Shown piece by piece: positions 7,964-16,800 of a stretch of 48,484 bases of DNA. Within the stretch, counting starts at the first letter, position 1. Every line of letters starts with the position of its first letter. The stretch covers positions 1 through 48,484 of the forward strand of contig CALTTP010000010.1 in the NCBI GenBank assembly GCA_943912255.1, written 5' to 3'. This DNA is from an uncultured Peptoniphilaceae bacterium. Its GTDB lineage: Bacteria > Bacillota > Clostridia > Tissierellales > Peptoniphilaceae. Made by a program: the position numbers and the translations under genes. The notes beneath the pieces were generated by a model. The model ran no database searches and was not told the DNA's origin. It saw only the letters and a program-made list of their open reading frames with translations.

Positions 7964-9180
7964 TAAACGTAATAGGATTAGGATATATAGGACTGCCAAC
8001 AGCTTTGATGTTGGCGAAGGCGGGAAATAAAGTATATGGTACTGATATAAAGGAAGAAACTGTAAAGAAACTTTCCAGTGGAAACTTGACCTTTGAAGAA
8101 AAGGGTATGGATGAATTATTTAAAGAAGCCCTAGACAAGGACATTGAGTTTGGAACAAAGCCAATTGAGACGGACTTCTATATAATAACAGCACCTACGC
8201 CCTATGATAAAAACTCTAAGAAATTGGACTGCTCCTATGTAGTAAAAGCAGTAGAATCCATTTTAGAATATGCACAGGACGAAGGAATCATAGTTATAGA
8301 ATCCACAGTTTCTCCTGGAGCCATAGACAAATACATTAGACCTATAGTTGAAGAATACAATAGAAGACATGAAAAGAAATTGCATCTTTGCCATGCCCCT
8401 GAAAGGATAATACCAGGGAACATGGTCTATGAACTAATAAACAACTCTAGGACAATAGGATCCGATAAAAGAGAAGTGGCAGAAAAAGTAAAAGAGGTAT
8501 ATAGTACCTTTTGTAAAGGGGAAATAAACTTTACCGACATACCTACCGCAGAGATGACCAAGGTTATTGAAAACACCTTTAGAGACGTAAACATTGCCTT
8601 TGCCAATGAACTTGCCAAGATATGTAAACAAGGGGGACTGGATGTAAATGAGGTAATAAGAATTGCTAACAAGCACCCTCGTGTAAATATCCTTAAACCA
8701 GGACCTGGAATTGGAGGACATTGCATTCCCGTAGATCCATGGTTTTTAGTAGGAGACTACCCACTATATACTGAACTTATATACAAGGCAAGACAAATTA
8801 ATGACTCCATGCCTGCCTTTGTACTAGATGAAATCTATGAAATAATGAAAGAAAACAACATTACAGACCCAAGTCGAGTAGGACTCTATGGGCTGACATA
8901 TAAGGAAAACATAGATGATATTAGAGAGTCGCCAACTTTACAAATTCTAGACCTACAAAAGAGGCACCTAGCCTCTCCCCTTAAAACCTACGACCCCTGG
9001 ATTAAAGAGGAGATAACAGAAAACCAATACTTTGACTTAAAAGAGTTTCTAGACTCCATAGATATGGTAGTAGTCCTAGTAGCCCATGATGAAATAGTTA
9101 ACCATCAAGACCTATTAAAGGATAAAGTAGTCTATGATACTAGAAATGTAATTAAAGGGGATAGAGTTTACAGACTGTGA
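7960..9180 (+). CDS. wecC: UDP-N-acetyl-D-mannosamine dehydrogenase (UDP-sugar 6-dehydrogenase family)
   Basis: This 406-residue enzyme oxidises a UDP-hexose at C6 with two NAD+, giving the uronic acid. It shows the N-terminal NAD site GLGYIG (6-11), the STVSPG linker segment (115-120), the Lys/Asn pair in EMTKVIENTFRD (about 201 and 205) and the catalytic cysteine in GIGGHCIPVDPW (Cys255), which is the WecC/WbpA-like form. Adjacent wecB makes UDP-ManNAc, so the product is most likely UDP-ManNAcA. It overlaps the preceding glycosyltransferase by four bases and abuts wecB, so translation is probably coupled. Confidence 0.9.
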   Translation: MINVIGLGYIGLPTALMLAKAGNKVYGTDIKEETVKKLSSGNLTFEEKGMDELFKEALDKDIEFGTKPIETDFYIITAPTPYDKNSKKLDCSYVVKAVESILEYAQDEGIIVIESTVSPGAIDKYIRPIVEEYNRRHEKKLHLCHAPERIIPGNMVYELINNSRTIGSDKREVAEKVKEVYSTFCKGEINFTDIPTAEMTKVIENTFRDVNIAFANELAKICKQGGLDVNEVIRIANKHPRVNILKPGPGIGGHCIPVDPWFLVGDYPLYTELIYKARQINDSMPAFVLDEIYEIMKENNITDPSRVGLYGLTYKENIDDIRESPTLQILDLQKRHLASPLKTYDPWIKEEITENQYFDLKEFLDSIDMVVVLVAHDEIVNHQDLLKDKVVYDTRNVIKGDRVYRL

Positions 9181-9185
9181 TAGAT

Positions 9186-10301
9186 ATGAAAAAGATAATG
9201 GTGGTTTTTGGCACAAGACCAGAAGCTATAAAAATGTGTCCTTTGATTTTGGAACTTAAAAAAAGGGATAGTCTTAAAGTGGTTGTGGCCCTTACAGGAC
9301 AGCATAACGAAATGCTTAAACAGGTTATGGACGTCTTTAAAATCAAAGAGGACTACAATTTAAATATCATGAAAAAAGAGCAGACCTTAACGGATATTGC
9401 AATGGATATTATGAAGGGTATGGAACCTATAATAAAAGAAGAAAACCCTGATCTAGTTTTGGTCCATGGTGACACTTCCACTAGTTTTGTAGTCGCTTTG
9501 ACTTCCTTTTATAACCATACACCAATTGGTCACGTAGAGGCAGGACTTAGAACCTATAACAAACTAAGCCCCTATCCAGAGGAGTTTAATAGACAGGGAA
9601 TCTCTTCCATTGCAGACCTGCATTTTGCCCCAACAGAAAGGGCGAAAGAAAATCTATTGGATGAACACAAAGGAGAAAATAGTATTTTTGTAACAGGCAA
9701 TACAGTAATTGACGCTTTGAAAACCACTGTTACAAAGGACTATTCCAATGAAAATTTGGAATTTGCCAAAGACAAAAAACTTATACTTCTCACCATGCAT
9801 AGAAGAGAAAATATAGGAGAAAAGATGGTTTCTGCCTTTAGAGGAATAAGAAGGGTTGTAGATGAATCAGAAGACTTGGCACTACTTTACCCAGTTCATC
9901 TAAATCCAAAGGTTAGGAAATTGGCAAAGGAGGAACTGGGAAATAGTTCAAGAATAAAACTAATTGAACCAGTTGATGTATTTGACTTTCACAATATAAT
10001 GAAAAAGTCCCATCTAATTCTAACAGATAGCGGAGGGATACAAGAGGAGGCGCCAGCTTTAGGAAAACCCGTATTGGTTCTAAGGGATACAACGGAAAGA
10101 CCAGAGGGAATTACAGCTGGGACCCTAAAACTAATTGGAACCCAAGAAGATAAGGTATATACAGAACTAAAACATATTTTAGAGGACAAAGAAGCCTATG
10201 AGAAGATGTCAAAGGCCATAAACCCCTATGGTGACGGCAGAGCAAGTATCTATATAGCAGATATTATCCAGCAGTATTTCCAAAACTATAAAACCTCATA
10301 A
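9186..10301 (+). CDS. wecB: UDP-N-acetylglucosamine 2-epimerase (non-hydrolysing)
   Basis: The enzyme interconverts UDP-GlcNAc and UDP-ManNAc. The start MKKIMVVFGTRPEAIKM is the family signature. Further family segments are VHGDTST, HVEAGLRT, PEEFNR and the UDP-binding TDSGGIQEEAPALGKP with TTERPEG. Length is about 371 residues, normal for the family. A GTG at 9177, overlapping the wecC stop, is an alternative in-frame start adding three residues; ATG 9186 matches the family better. Together with wecC it supplies UDP-ManNAcA for a wall or capsule polymer. It is the last gene of the overlapped three-gene set. Confidence 0.92.
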   Translation: MKKIMVVFGTRPEAIKMCPLILELKKRDSLKVVVALTGQHNEMLKQVMDVFKIKEDYNLNIMKKEQTLTDIAMDIMKGMEPIIKEENPDLVLVHGDTSTSFVVALTSFYNHTPIGHVEAGLRTYNKLSPYPEEFNRQGISSIADLHFAPTERAKENLLDEHKGENSIFVTGNTVIDALKTTVTKDYSNENLEFAKDKKLILLTMHRRENIGEKMVSAFRGIRRVVDESEDLALLYPVHLNPKVRKLAKEELGNSSRIKLIEPVDVFDFHNIMKKSHLILTDSGGIQEEAPALGKPVLVLRDTTERPEGITAGTLKLIGTQEDKVYTELKHILEDKEAYEKMSKAINPYGDGRASIYIADIIQQYFQNYKTS

Positions 10302-10375
10302 ATCCTGAATCTATCCTTGTAAATCTCTAAGATTAAACGTACCATAGATATGTAAGAATAGTTAGGATGATTTAA

Positions 10376-11716
10376 TTGGACAAAAAAGTTTATTATAAAC
10401 AGGCATTAAAAATGGCATGGCCTTCCGTTTTAGAGAGTTTTTTTATAGCCATGGCCGGCCTCATAGACACCTACATGGTTTCCGCCTTAGGAAGTTATGC
10501 AGTGGCAGCAGTTGGACTTACAACTCAACCAAAGTTTATTGGATTTACCATTTTCTTTGCAATAAATGTAGCAGTGTCGGCTCTTGTGGCAAGGCGAAAA
10601 GGAGAAAGAGATAAGACCTCTGCCAATGAAGCGCTGTTAACTGCCTTTGTTATTACAATGATATTTGTAGTCTTTATAACCTTTCTTATGGTCTATTTTG
10701 CACCGGAACTCTTGAAGTTTTCAGGGAGTAACAAGGACACCCATGGTTCTGCACTGATATACTTTAGAATCCTTATGGGAGGAATGGTCTTTGGAACCAT
10801 AAGCATGGTGATAAATGCAGCCCAAAGGGGAAGTGGGAACACCCAGATAGCCTTTACCACAAACCTGGTTTCAAGTCTTGTGAACATACTCTTCAACTAC
10901 CTATTAATCGGTGGAAACTTCGGCTTTCCAAAGCTTGGAGTTGCAGGAGCCGCTTTGGCAACAGTCCTAGGTACAGTGGTAGCTGCCATAATGAGTGTGC
11001 TTTCACTATTTAAAAAGAATTCCTTTGTACAAATTCCATACATGATAAAAGAGAAGATAAAACCAGGATTAAAGACAGCTAAAAGTATTGGAAGGCTGGC
11101 AGTAAACCTACTCATAGAAAATCTATGTGTAAGAGTTGGGTTTATGACAACAGCACTAATGGCTGCAAGCCTGGGCACAGATGCCTTTGCATCCCATAAT
11201 GTAGGAATGAATCTCCTTAGTCTATGCTTTGCCTTTGCCGATGGAATGCAGGTGGCAGCAGTTGCACTAACTGGCTCGAGCCTTGGAGCAGGCAAGAAGG
11301 AAAATGCAAAGATATATGGAAAAGTATGCCAACAGTTAGGGTTTGTTATCTCCATAATCCTTTCCTTGATACTACTTATCTTTGGCGAGAAAATCTTTAG
11401 ACTTTATTTTAAAGAAGAACATATAATACAAAGAGGAATAATGATTTCAAGGTTTATGATGATTATAGCCTTATTACAAATTTCTCAAATAATCTATGGA
11501 GGTTGCCTAAGAGCTGCAGGAGATGTAAAATACACCTTAGCAGTATCAATAATTTCGGTGACCATCATTAGAACCTCAGTTACCTTTCTATTGGTTGGGG
11601 TTTTAGATATGGGTCTTAGGGGGATTTGGCTGGGAATATTAGCAGACCAGTTTTCAAGATTTGTACTCATGGCAAGTAGATTTAACAAAGGAAAATGGGT
11701 CAATATAAAAATATAA
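10376..11716 (+). CDS. MATE family multidrug/solute exporter
   Basis: The 446-residue protein has about 12 predicted membrane helices in two homologous halves. The N-terminal WPSVLESFFIAMAGLIDTYMVSALG is the usual MatE opening, and the second half repeats the pattern. These transporters export drugs or metabolites using a Na+ or H+ gradient. The only plausible start is TTG at 10376, six bases after AGGATGA, as no ATG lies upstream in frame. It follows wecB by 75 bases and precedes the dipeptidase by 12, so it may be co-transcribed with both. The substrate is not predictable. Confidence 0.88.
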   Translation: MDKKVYYKQALKMAWPSVLESFFIAMAGLIDTYMVSALGSYAVAAVGLTTQPKFIGFTIFFAINVAVSALVARRKGERDKTSANEALLTAFVITMIFVVFITFLMVYFAPELLKFSGSNKDTHGSALIYFRILMGGMVFGTISMVINAAQRGSGNTQIAFTTNLVSSLVNILFNYLLIGGNFGFPKLGVAGAALATVLGTVVAAIMSVLSLFKKNSFVQIPYMIKEKIKPGLKTAKSIGRLAVNLLIENLCVRVGFMTTALMAASLGTDAFASHNVGMNLLSLCFAFADGMQVAAVALTGSSLGAGKKENAKIYGKVCQQLGFVISIILSLILLIFGEKIFRLYFKEEHIIQRGIMISRFMMIIALLQISQIIYGGCLRAAGDVKYTLAVSIISVTIIRTSVTFLLVGVLDMGLRGIWLGILADQFSRFVLMASRFNKGKWVNIKI

Positions 11717-11728
11717 GGGAGGTAGAAT

Positions 11729-12697
11729 ATGTATATAGACTTACACTGTGACACAGTCATGAAGTATATAAAAGATAAAAAGCCACAAGAGATATTTGAA
11801 GGAAAGAAGTCCCATATTGGACTAAAGGAACTATACGAATTAAAAGTAAAAGCCCAATTTATGGCGATTTACCTTCCCAGCAAAGAGGATTTAAAAGAAC
11901 TTAACCTAGAAGACATAACAGATTGGGAATATGTGGATAGGGCTTTAAACTTCTACAGCAAAATAGAAGATTCCTACCCAGACAAGTTCAAAGTGACAAG
12001 TAATTACAAGGAGTACCTGCAAAACAAAGAAAAGAACATAGTGAGCCTATTTCCAACTATTGAAGATGGAAGACTTATAGAAAATGTTGAGCAGATTAAA
12101 GAGCTAAAAGAAAAGAAAATCACACTGATAACACTACTTTGGAACAATGAAAATGGTCTTGGATGCCCCCACTCCTATTCTGGATATGAAGAAAAGGCAG
12201 GACTTAAACCCTTAGGACTTGAGGTTTTAAAGGAGATGGAGTTTCAAAAAATTATTATAGACGTTTCCCACCTAAACGAACAGGGCATCTCCGATGTTTT
12301 AAATAACACCACAAAACCCTTCGTTGCAAGCCATTCCAACGCAAGAGCCGTAACGGATGTCACAAGAAACCTTTCAGACATACAACTTAGAAGCCTTGGT
12401 GAAAGGGGTTGTGTAGCAGGACTTAACCTTTGTCCAAAGTTTTCTTCCCCAGACCCTTCAGCAATGACGACCTTTAAGGACTATGAAAATCATATTAGAC
12501 ATATGCTTGACATAGGAGGAGAAGATTTGGTTTGTCTTGGAACTGACTTCGATGGAATAGGTGGAGAGTTTGAAATCAGCAGACCCCATAAGGTTATAGA
12601 CTTTTTAAACTACTTAAACACCCAAGGTCTACCTGCATCTGTAGTAGATAAGATAGCCTATAAGAATGTAGAAAGGTTCTTTGAAGAGTACAATTAA
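11729..12697 (+). CDS. Membrane dipeptidase-like peptidase, family M19
   Basis: The 322-residue protein fits the renal dipeptidase family. Zinc-ligand regions are DLHCDT near the N-terminus, the glutamate of TIEDGR, the histidine of ASHSNARAV and the later LGTDFDG. There is no signal peptide, so this bacterial form is probably cytoplasmic and cleaves dipeptides, perhaps including ones with a D-residue. A good RBS (GGGAGG) precedes the ATG, only 12 bases after the MATE gene. Confidence 0.9.
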   Translation: MYIDLHCDTVMKYIKDKKPQEIFEGKKSHIGLKELYELKVKAQFMAIYLPSKEDLKELNLEDITDWEYVDRALNFYSKIEDSYPDKFKVTSNYKEYLQNKEKNIVSLFPTIEDGRLIENVEQIKELKEKKITLITLLWNNENGLGCPHSYSGYEEKAGLKPLGLEVLKEMEFQKIIIDVSHLNEQGISDVLNNTTKPFVASHSNARAVTDVTRNLSDIQLRSLGERGCVAGLNLCPKFSSPDPSAMTTFKDYENHIRHMLDIGGEDLVCLGTDFDGIGGEFEISRPHKVIDFLNYLNTQGLPASVVDKIAYKNVERFFEEYN

Positions 12698-12698
12698 G

Positions 12699-13019
12699 AT
12701 GAATTTTTATATTTTGATATGGAGTATTAACCTTTTGATATGTACCATTTCCATATCCCTAGGTTACTACCTAGAAAAGACAAAAATTAAAGAAGAAGGA
12801 TTTGAAAACTTAGACAAAATGTTTGGAGCATACCTCAGTAGAATAGCTCTTGGGATGCTTCCTCTTATCATTTTGTCTATCTTTATATCAAAAGATAAAC
12901 CCGACTATATAGTGGGAGTGTTGGGGGCGTTTCTGATTTTGCTACAAATTTTACTGCCGTCGGTTTTAGTGATCATGTTTTTGAGCAATAGAGAAAAACA
13001 GGATAAAAAGAAGAGATAA
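12699..13019 (+). CDS. Small membrane protein of unknown function
   Basis: About 106 residues with three likely membrane helices (about 3-22, 48-65 and 75-97) and a basic tail (REKQDKKKR). An upstream ATG at 12681 would overlap the dipeptidase by 17 bases; ATG 12699, right after the dipeptidase stop, is preferred because it gives a clean membrane start. No family is recognised. It appears to be the last gene of the 10376-13019 unit. Confidence 0.6.
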   Translation: MNFYILIWSINLLICTISISLGYYLEKTKIKEEGFENLDKMFGAYLSRIALGMLPLIILSIFISKDKPDYIVGVLGAFLILLQILLPSVLVIMFLSNREKQDKKKR

Positions 13020-13048
13020 AAGATATAGGAAAAAAACAATATCAATGA

Positions 13049-13077
13049 TTGAAAAACACTTCCCAAAGTGCTAATAT
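13049..13077 (+). promoter_or_regulatory. Predicted promoter of the ABC-2 exporter operon
   Basis: TTGAAA (13049-13054) and TAATAT (13072-13077) are 17 bases apart. A small inverted repeat CACTT-CCCA-AAGTG fills the spacer and could be an operator. Confidence 0.55.
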
Positions 13078-13110
13078 ATAGGTAAACGATTTAATAATAG
13101 AGGGGAAAAG

Positions 13111-14025
13111 ATGATAGAACTTAATAATATTTCAAAAACATATAAATTTAAAAAGTCCATAGGATTTTTCAAAAAGGAGACAGCATATGTTAAGGCCGTA
13201 AAAAACATTAGTTTTCAAGTAAATGAAGGAGAAAAACTGGGGCTAATAGGATTAAACGGTGCGGGAAAGTCCACCACCATTAAGATGATGACTGGAATTT
13301 TACATCCAACTTCAGGTAAGATTGAAATAAATGGGTTCAATCCACAGAAAAGAGATAAGAGTTACCTTTCACAAATTGGGGTTTCCATGGGACAAAAGTC
13401 AACTCTCTTTTTTGACATAAGTCCACTGGACTCCTTTAGATACTATAAAGAAGTATATAAGGTTAATGATCAGGACTTTAAAGAGATAATGGCGGAGTTT
13501 ACAAAAATACTAAAACTTGATGAAATTCTACATACTCCCGTAAGAAAGCTTTCCCTTGGACAAAAGAGGAGATGTGAAATAGTAGCTTCTTTAATTCACA
13601 AGCCAAAGATATTGTTTCTAGATGAGCCTACCTTAGGTCTTGATGTTATAACCCAAGGGGCAATTATGGACTTTTTGGATGAAATAAACAAAAAGTTTAA
13701 CACCGCAATCCTTCTTACAACCCACGAAATAAAGAATATAGAAAGGTTTTGTAAGAGGATAATAATCCTAGAACAGGGAGAGATAATCTACGATGGTGAC
13801 CCCTATGGATTTGCCAACAGAAAAAACTTTAGAAAGATTAGAATACCAATGGAGCAGTCTAAGAGCCTTACAATAGAACCTAACCGCATACTAGGAGATA
13901 GGGCAGAGTATATTATAGAACTTAATCAACTTAAAGACTTGGACTTAAGTAGATTTAACTTTACAGAATACACCATTGAAGAGCTTACCCTAGAAGATAT
14001 GATATGCAGAAACTATGGAGACTGA
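13111..14025 (+). CDS. ABC exporter ATPase (ABC-2 type)
   Basis: The 304-residue nucleotide-binding protein has Walker A GLNGAGKST, signature LSLGQKRR, Walker B ILFLDEP and the switch histidine in TTHEI. The C-terminal tail of about 70 residues beyond the ATPase core is usual for ABC-2 partners. It is followed without a gap by two 255-residue permeases, so the transporter is probably an ATPase dimer with a heterodimeric membrane part. Substrate unknown; relatives are annotated as antibiotic, viologen or glycan exporters. RBS GAGGGGA precedes the ATG. Confidence 0.88.
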   Translation: MIELNNISKTYKFKKSIGFFKKETAYVKAVKNISFQVNEGEKLGLIGLNGAGKSTTIKMMTGILHPTSGKIEINGFNPQKRDKSYLSQIGVSMGQKSTLFFDISPLDSFRYYKEVYKVNDQDFKEIMAEFTKILKLDEILHTPVRKLSLGQKRRCEIVASLIHKPKILFLDEPTLGLDVITQGAIMDFLDEINKKFNTAILLTTHEIKNIERFCKRIIILEQGEIIYDGDPYGFANRKNFRKIRIPMEQSKSLTIEPNRILGDRAEYIIELNQLKDLDLSRFNFTEYTIEELTLEDMICRNYGD

Positions 14026-14026
14026 T

Positions 14027-14794
14027 ATGAGACTTATATTTACCTCTATAAAAATTCAGATAAAGAAAATAATGGCATATCCCTATGAAGGACTTATGTT
14101 ATTCATATACTCTCTTTTTAACATAGCCTCAATTGGCTTTTTTTGGACAATGTTATTTAACATAACAGGAGGGTCAAAAGAAGAAAAAACTTTTATCTAC
14201 CTTCTTATAATGATGGGGATGCTATCCCTTGGAATAGGGGACATCTTCTTTGGACTTAGGGACTTCGAGTACTTGGTTCAAGACGGAAGCCTCGACAAGT
14301 ACCTCTACAGACCTTCCAATATGATGACAATGATACTTTTAGAGAATGTGCCTTTTGTAAACATGGTACAACAAATAATCATTGGAACCCTTGGAATTGT
14401 TATAGTAACCAGGGACTACAATGTAGATATACAAGGGATTAACGTACTTAAGAGTTTAGCCCTACTTGTCTTTGGAAATATCTATTATCATCTAGTCTAT
14501 GGTACTGTAACCATATTGAGCCTTTGGATCGAAAAAGTTTCTACTTTTAGAGATATAATATTCAACTTTTCCATTGCAAAAAACTATCCCTTGGGAATTT
14601 TTCCAAAAACCCTACAAAATTTTCTAACCTACATCATTCCAATTGCCCTTACAACCTACTATCCAACAGTAGTATTAATAGGAGGAAGAGTAGAAAAGTT
14701 GCCACTTATCATAATAAGCTTTATATTTTTTCTACTGGTCTTCATAAAGCTATTTAAAGTTTGTATTCATAAATACAGTTCCAATGGAGGTTAA
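14027..14794 (+). CDS. ABC-2 type permease subunit 1
   Basis: About 255 residues with six predicted membrane helices. The pattern of segments such as GIGDIFFGLRDFEYLVQDGSLD followed by DKYLYRPSN matches the DUF990-type ABC-2 permeases (PF06182). ATG 14027 is chosen over the in-frame ATG 14015, because GGAG sits six bases before it and the shorter form starts directly two bases after the ATPase stop. It pairs with the next gene and the ATPase before it. Confidence 0.82.
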   Translation: MRLIFTSIKIQIKKIMAYPYEGLMLFIYSLFNIASIGFFWTMLFNITGGSKEEKTFIYLLIMMGMLSLGIGDIFFGLRDFEYLVQDGSLDKYLYRPSNMMTMILLENVPFVNMVQQIIIGTLGIVIVTRDYNVDIQGINVLKSLALLVFGNIYYHLVYGTVTILSLWIEKVSTFRDIIFNFSIAKNYPLGIFPKTLQNFLTYIIPIALTTYYPTVVLIGGRVEKLPLIIISFIFFLLVFIKLFKVCIHKYSSNGG

Positions 14795-14795
14795 A

Positions 14796-15566
14796 ATGGA
14801 GAAATACATTAATAGATCAAAAATAGAAATATTAAAATCAAAGGAATATGCCCTTTCCTTTTTTGCATCTCTGCTCTACATTCCCATCAGCGTATTGATT
14901 CCCTACTTTCTTTGGAAATATATCTTTCAATACCAAGAGACCCTAGGGCAGATGAACCTACAAGATGTATTGTTTTATCTTATCACCATACAGATAGTTA
15001 AGCTGTCATTTTCCGACTTGATGGCAGAAGTATACTACATCTTTCAAGACATCAACACAGGCCAACTGGACCTGTATATAACAAAACCCATAAACTACTT
15101 ACTTTCAAGATATTTTTCTGCCCTTGGGCGAATAGCAATCACATTTCCCTTAGGACTTGTGTTTTGGATTATAATGGGTGGTTTATTTAATGCCCTTACC
15201 CTAGAAAATCTGATATATTTTACAATATCACTATTTTTAGGATTCACAGTGTTTTTTGTAGTCCTTGCAATCATAGGAACTAGCACCTTTTGGTTAAAGT
15301 CTGTTTTGACCTTAAGGGACATTTTTTGGTTTATACTTGCCATATTTTCAGGAGAAATCCTACCACTAAAACTCTTCGGAAAAAGCTTAAGCTTTATAGA
15401 ACACAATCCCCTAGCAAGTATTTACTACATTCCAAGTATAATCGTTCAAGAGACCAATAAAGCATATTTAATCTTAGAACAAGGGATTTATCTTCTTGTT
15501 TTTGTGGCTTTGCTGTACTTCCTTTGGAAGGTTGGAATTGGTAAGTATGAAAGCCAAGGAGGGTAG
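14796..15566 (+). CDS. ABC-2 type permease subunit 2
   Basis: About 256 residues, six predicted membrane helices, and the same permease family as the previous gene (YYIFQDINTGQLDLYITKPINYLLSR aligns in pattern with YLVQDGSLDKYLYRPSN of subunit 1, shown in parts). ATG 14796 has GGAGG six bases upstream and is preferred to 14784, which lies inside that RBS. It ends the three-gene exporter operon; the rpsL promoter follows after about 100 bases. Confidence 0.8.
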   Translation: MEKYINRSKIEILKSKEYALSFFASLLYIPISVLIPYFLWKYIFQYQETLGQMNLQDVLFYLITIQIVKLSFSDLMAEVYYIFQDINTGQLDLYITKPINYLLSRYFSALGRIAITFPLGLVFWIIMGGLFNALTLENLIYFTISLFLGFTVFFVVLAIIGTSTFWLKSVLTLRDIFWFILAIFSGEILPLKLFGKSLSFIEHNPLASIYYIPSIIVQETNKAYLILEQGIYLLVFVALLYFLWKVGIGKYESQGG

Positions 15567-15665
15567 AAAGATTTAACAAACAATTAAATAGAAGGTAACA
15601 AAAAGAAGTGCGAAATATCCCTTTTTAAGCAAATCATCAAAAAAACACAAAAACCCTTGAAAAAC

Positions 15666-15694
15666 TTGACAATATCAAGGTTGAATGTTAAAAT
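15666..15694 (+). promoter_or_regulatory. Strong promoter of the str operon
   Basis: Perfect -35 TTGACA (15666-15671) and near-consensus -10 TAAAAT (15689-15694) are 17 bases apart, about 70 bases ahead of rpsL. The leader contains an inverted repeat TGCAAAA with TTTTGCA (about 15703-15738). Confidence 0.8.
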
Positions 15695-15762
15695 GTACTG
15701 GTGCAAAAGTGAGATGTTATGCATTTCTTTTTTTGCAAAATATTTACACGGAGGTGAAAAAT

Positions 15763-16173
15763 TTGCCAACAATAAATCAGTTGATCAAACAAGGTAGACA
15801 TAGTAAGACTTATAAGTCTAAATCACCGGCTTTATCTGTTAATTTCAACACTTTGAAGAAAAGAAATACAACAGTTAACTCTCCACAAAAAAGAGGAGTT
15901 TGTACTGCCGTAAGAACTGTAACACCTAAGAAACCTAACTCAGCACTTCGTAAGGTTGCGAGAGTTCGTTTAACAAATGGAATGGAAGTTGGAGCTTATA
16001 TTCCTGGAATCGGACACAACCTACAAGAACATAGCGTTGTTCTTATTAGAGGAGGAAGGGTAAAGGACTTGCCAGGTATTCGTTACCACATTGTTCGTGG
16101 AGCACTAGATACAGCTGGAGTTTCAGGAAGAATGCAAGGCCGTTCAAAATATGGAGCTAAAAAGCCTAAATAA
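15763..16173 (+). CDS. rpsL: 30S ribosomal protein S12
   Basis: The 136-residue protein starts MPTINQLIKQGR, as in the family, from a TTG codon at 15763 with GGAGGTG six bases upstream; the longer frame from 15685 would put leader sequence into the protein. S12 sits in the 30S decoding centre. The streptomycin-relevant segments TPKKPNSALRK and the loop around GRVKDLPG are present and look wild type. It is the first gene of the conserved str operon rpsL-rpsG-fusA-tuf. Confidence 0.97.
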   Translation: MPTINQLIKQGRHSKTYKSKSPALSVNFNTLKKRNTTVNSPQKRGVCTAVRTVTPKKPNSALRKVARVRLTNGMEVGAYIPGIGHNLQEHSVVLIRGGRVKDLPGIRYHIVRGALDTAGVSGRMQGRSKYGAKKPK

Positions 16174-16305
16174 GAGATGAATTAAGATGCTTCAATGTTA
16201 AAATTTTAAGATAAATTCAGTATTTATACTTTTTATAATACATTTGAGCACAGACGACGTAAGTCGAGTACCAATGAAATACTAAATAGTAAGGAGGGAA
16301 GCGAA

Positions 16306-16776
16306 GTGCCAAGAAAAGGACATGTACCTAAAAGAGAAGTAATGCCTGATCCAGTCTACAATGACAAAGTGGTTACAAAGCTAATCAACAACATTATGAT
16401 AGACGGAAAAAAAGGCGTAGCACAAGGTATTGTTTATAGAGCATTTGAAAAGGTAGCAGAAGTTTCTGGAGAAGATGCTCTAGAAGTATTTTACAAAGCA
16501 TTAAACAATATCATGCCTGTTCTTGAAGTAAAGTCAAGAAGAATAGGTGGTGCTAACTACCAAGTTCCTTTGGAAGTAAGACCAGAGAGAAGACAAACTC
16601 TAGGCTTGAGATGGTTAACAACCTACTCAAGATCCAGAGGAGAAAGAACTATGGTGGAAAGATTGGCAAAAGAAATCTTAGACGCATCTAATAACACAGG
16701 AGCAAGTGTTAAGAAGAGAGAAGATGTTCATAAGATGGCTGAGGCAAATAAAGCATTTGCACATTATAGATTCTAA
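16306..16776 (+). CDS. rpsG: 30S ribosomal protein S7
   Basis: The 156-residue protein starts at GTG with AAGGAGGG upstream and opens MPRKGHVPKREVMPDPVYND. S7 binds the 3' domain of 16S rRNA and starts head assembly. Length and sequence are ordinary. The 132-base gap after rpsL includes a TATAAT-like hexamer (around 16235), so an internal promoter is possible. The gap to fusA is 24 bases. Confidence 0.97.
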   Translation: MPRKGHVPKREVMPDPVYNDKVVTKLINNIMIDGKKGVAQGIVYRAFEKVAEVSGEDALEVFYKALNNIMPVLEVKSRRIGGANYQVPLEVRPERRQTLGLRWLTTYSRSRGERTMVERLAKEILDASNNTGASVKKREDVHKMAEANKAFAHYRF

Positions 16777-16800
16777 TTACTGGGAAGGAGTAATATTTTT

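Noticed and set aside
10897..11355. 152-codon antisense frame in the MATE gene
   Set aside because: Shadow of a real membrane-protein gene, no RBS and no family.
15685..15762. Longer start for S12
   Set aside because: It overlaps the -10 region, whereas TTG 15763 has an ideal RBS and the family start.
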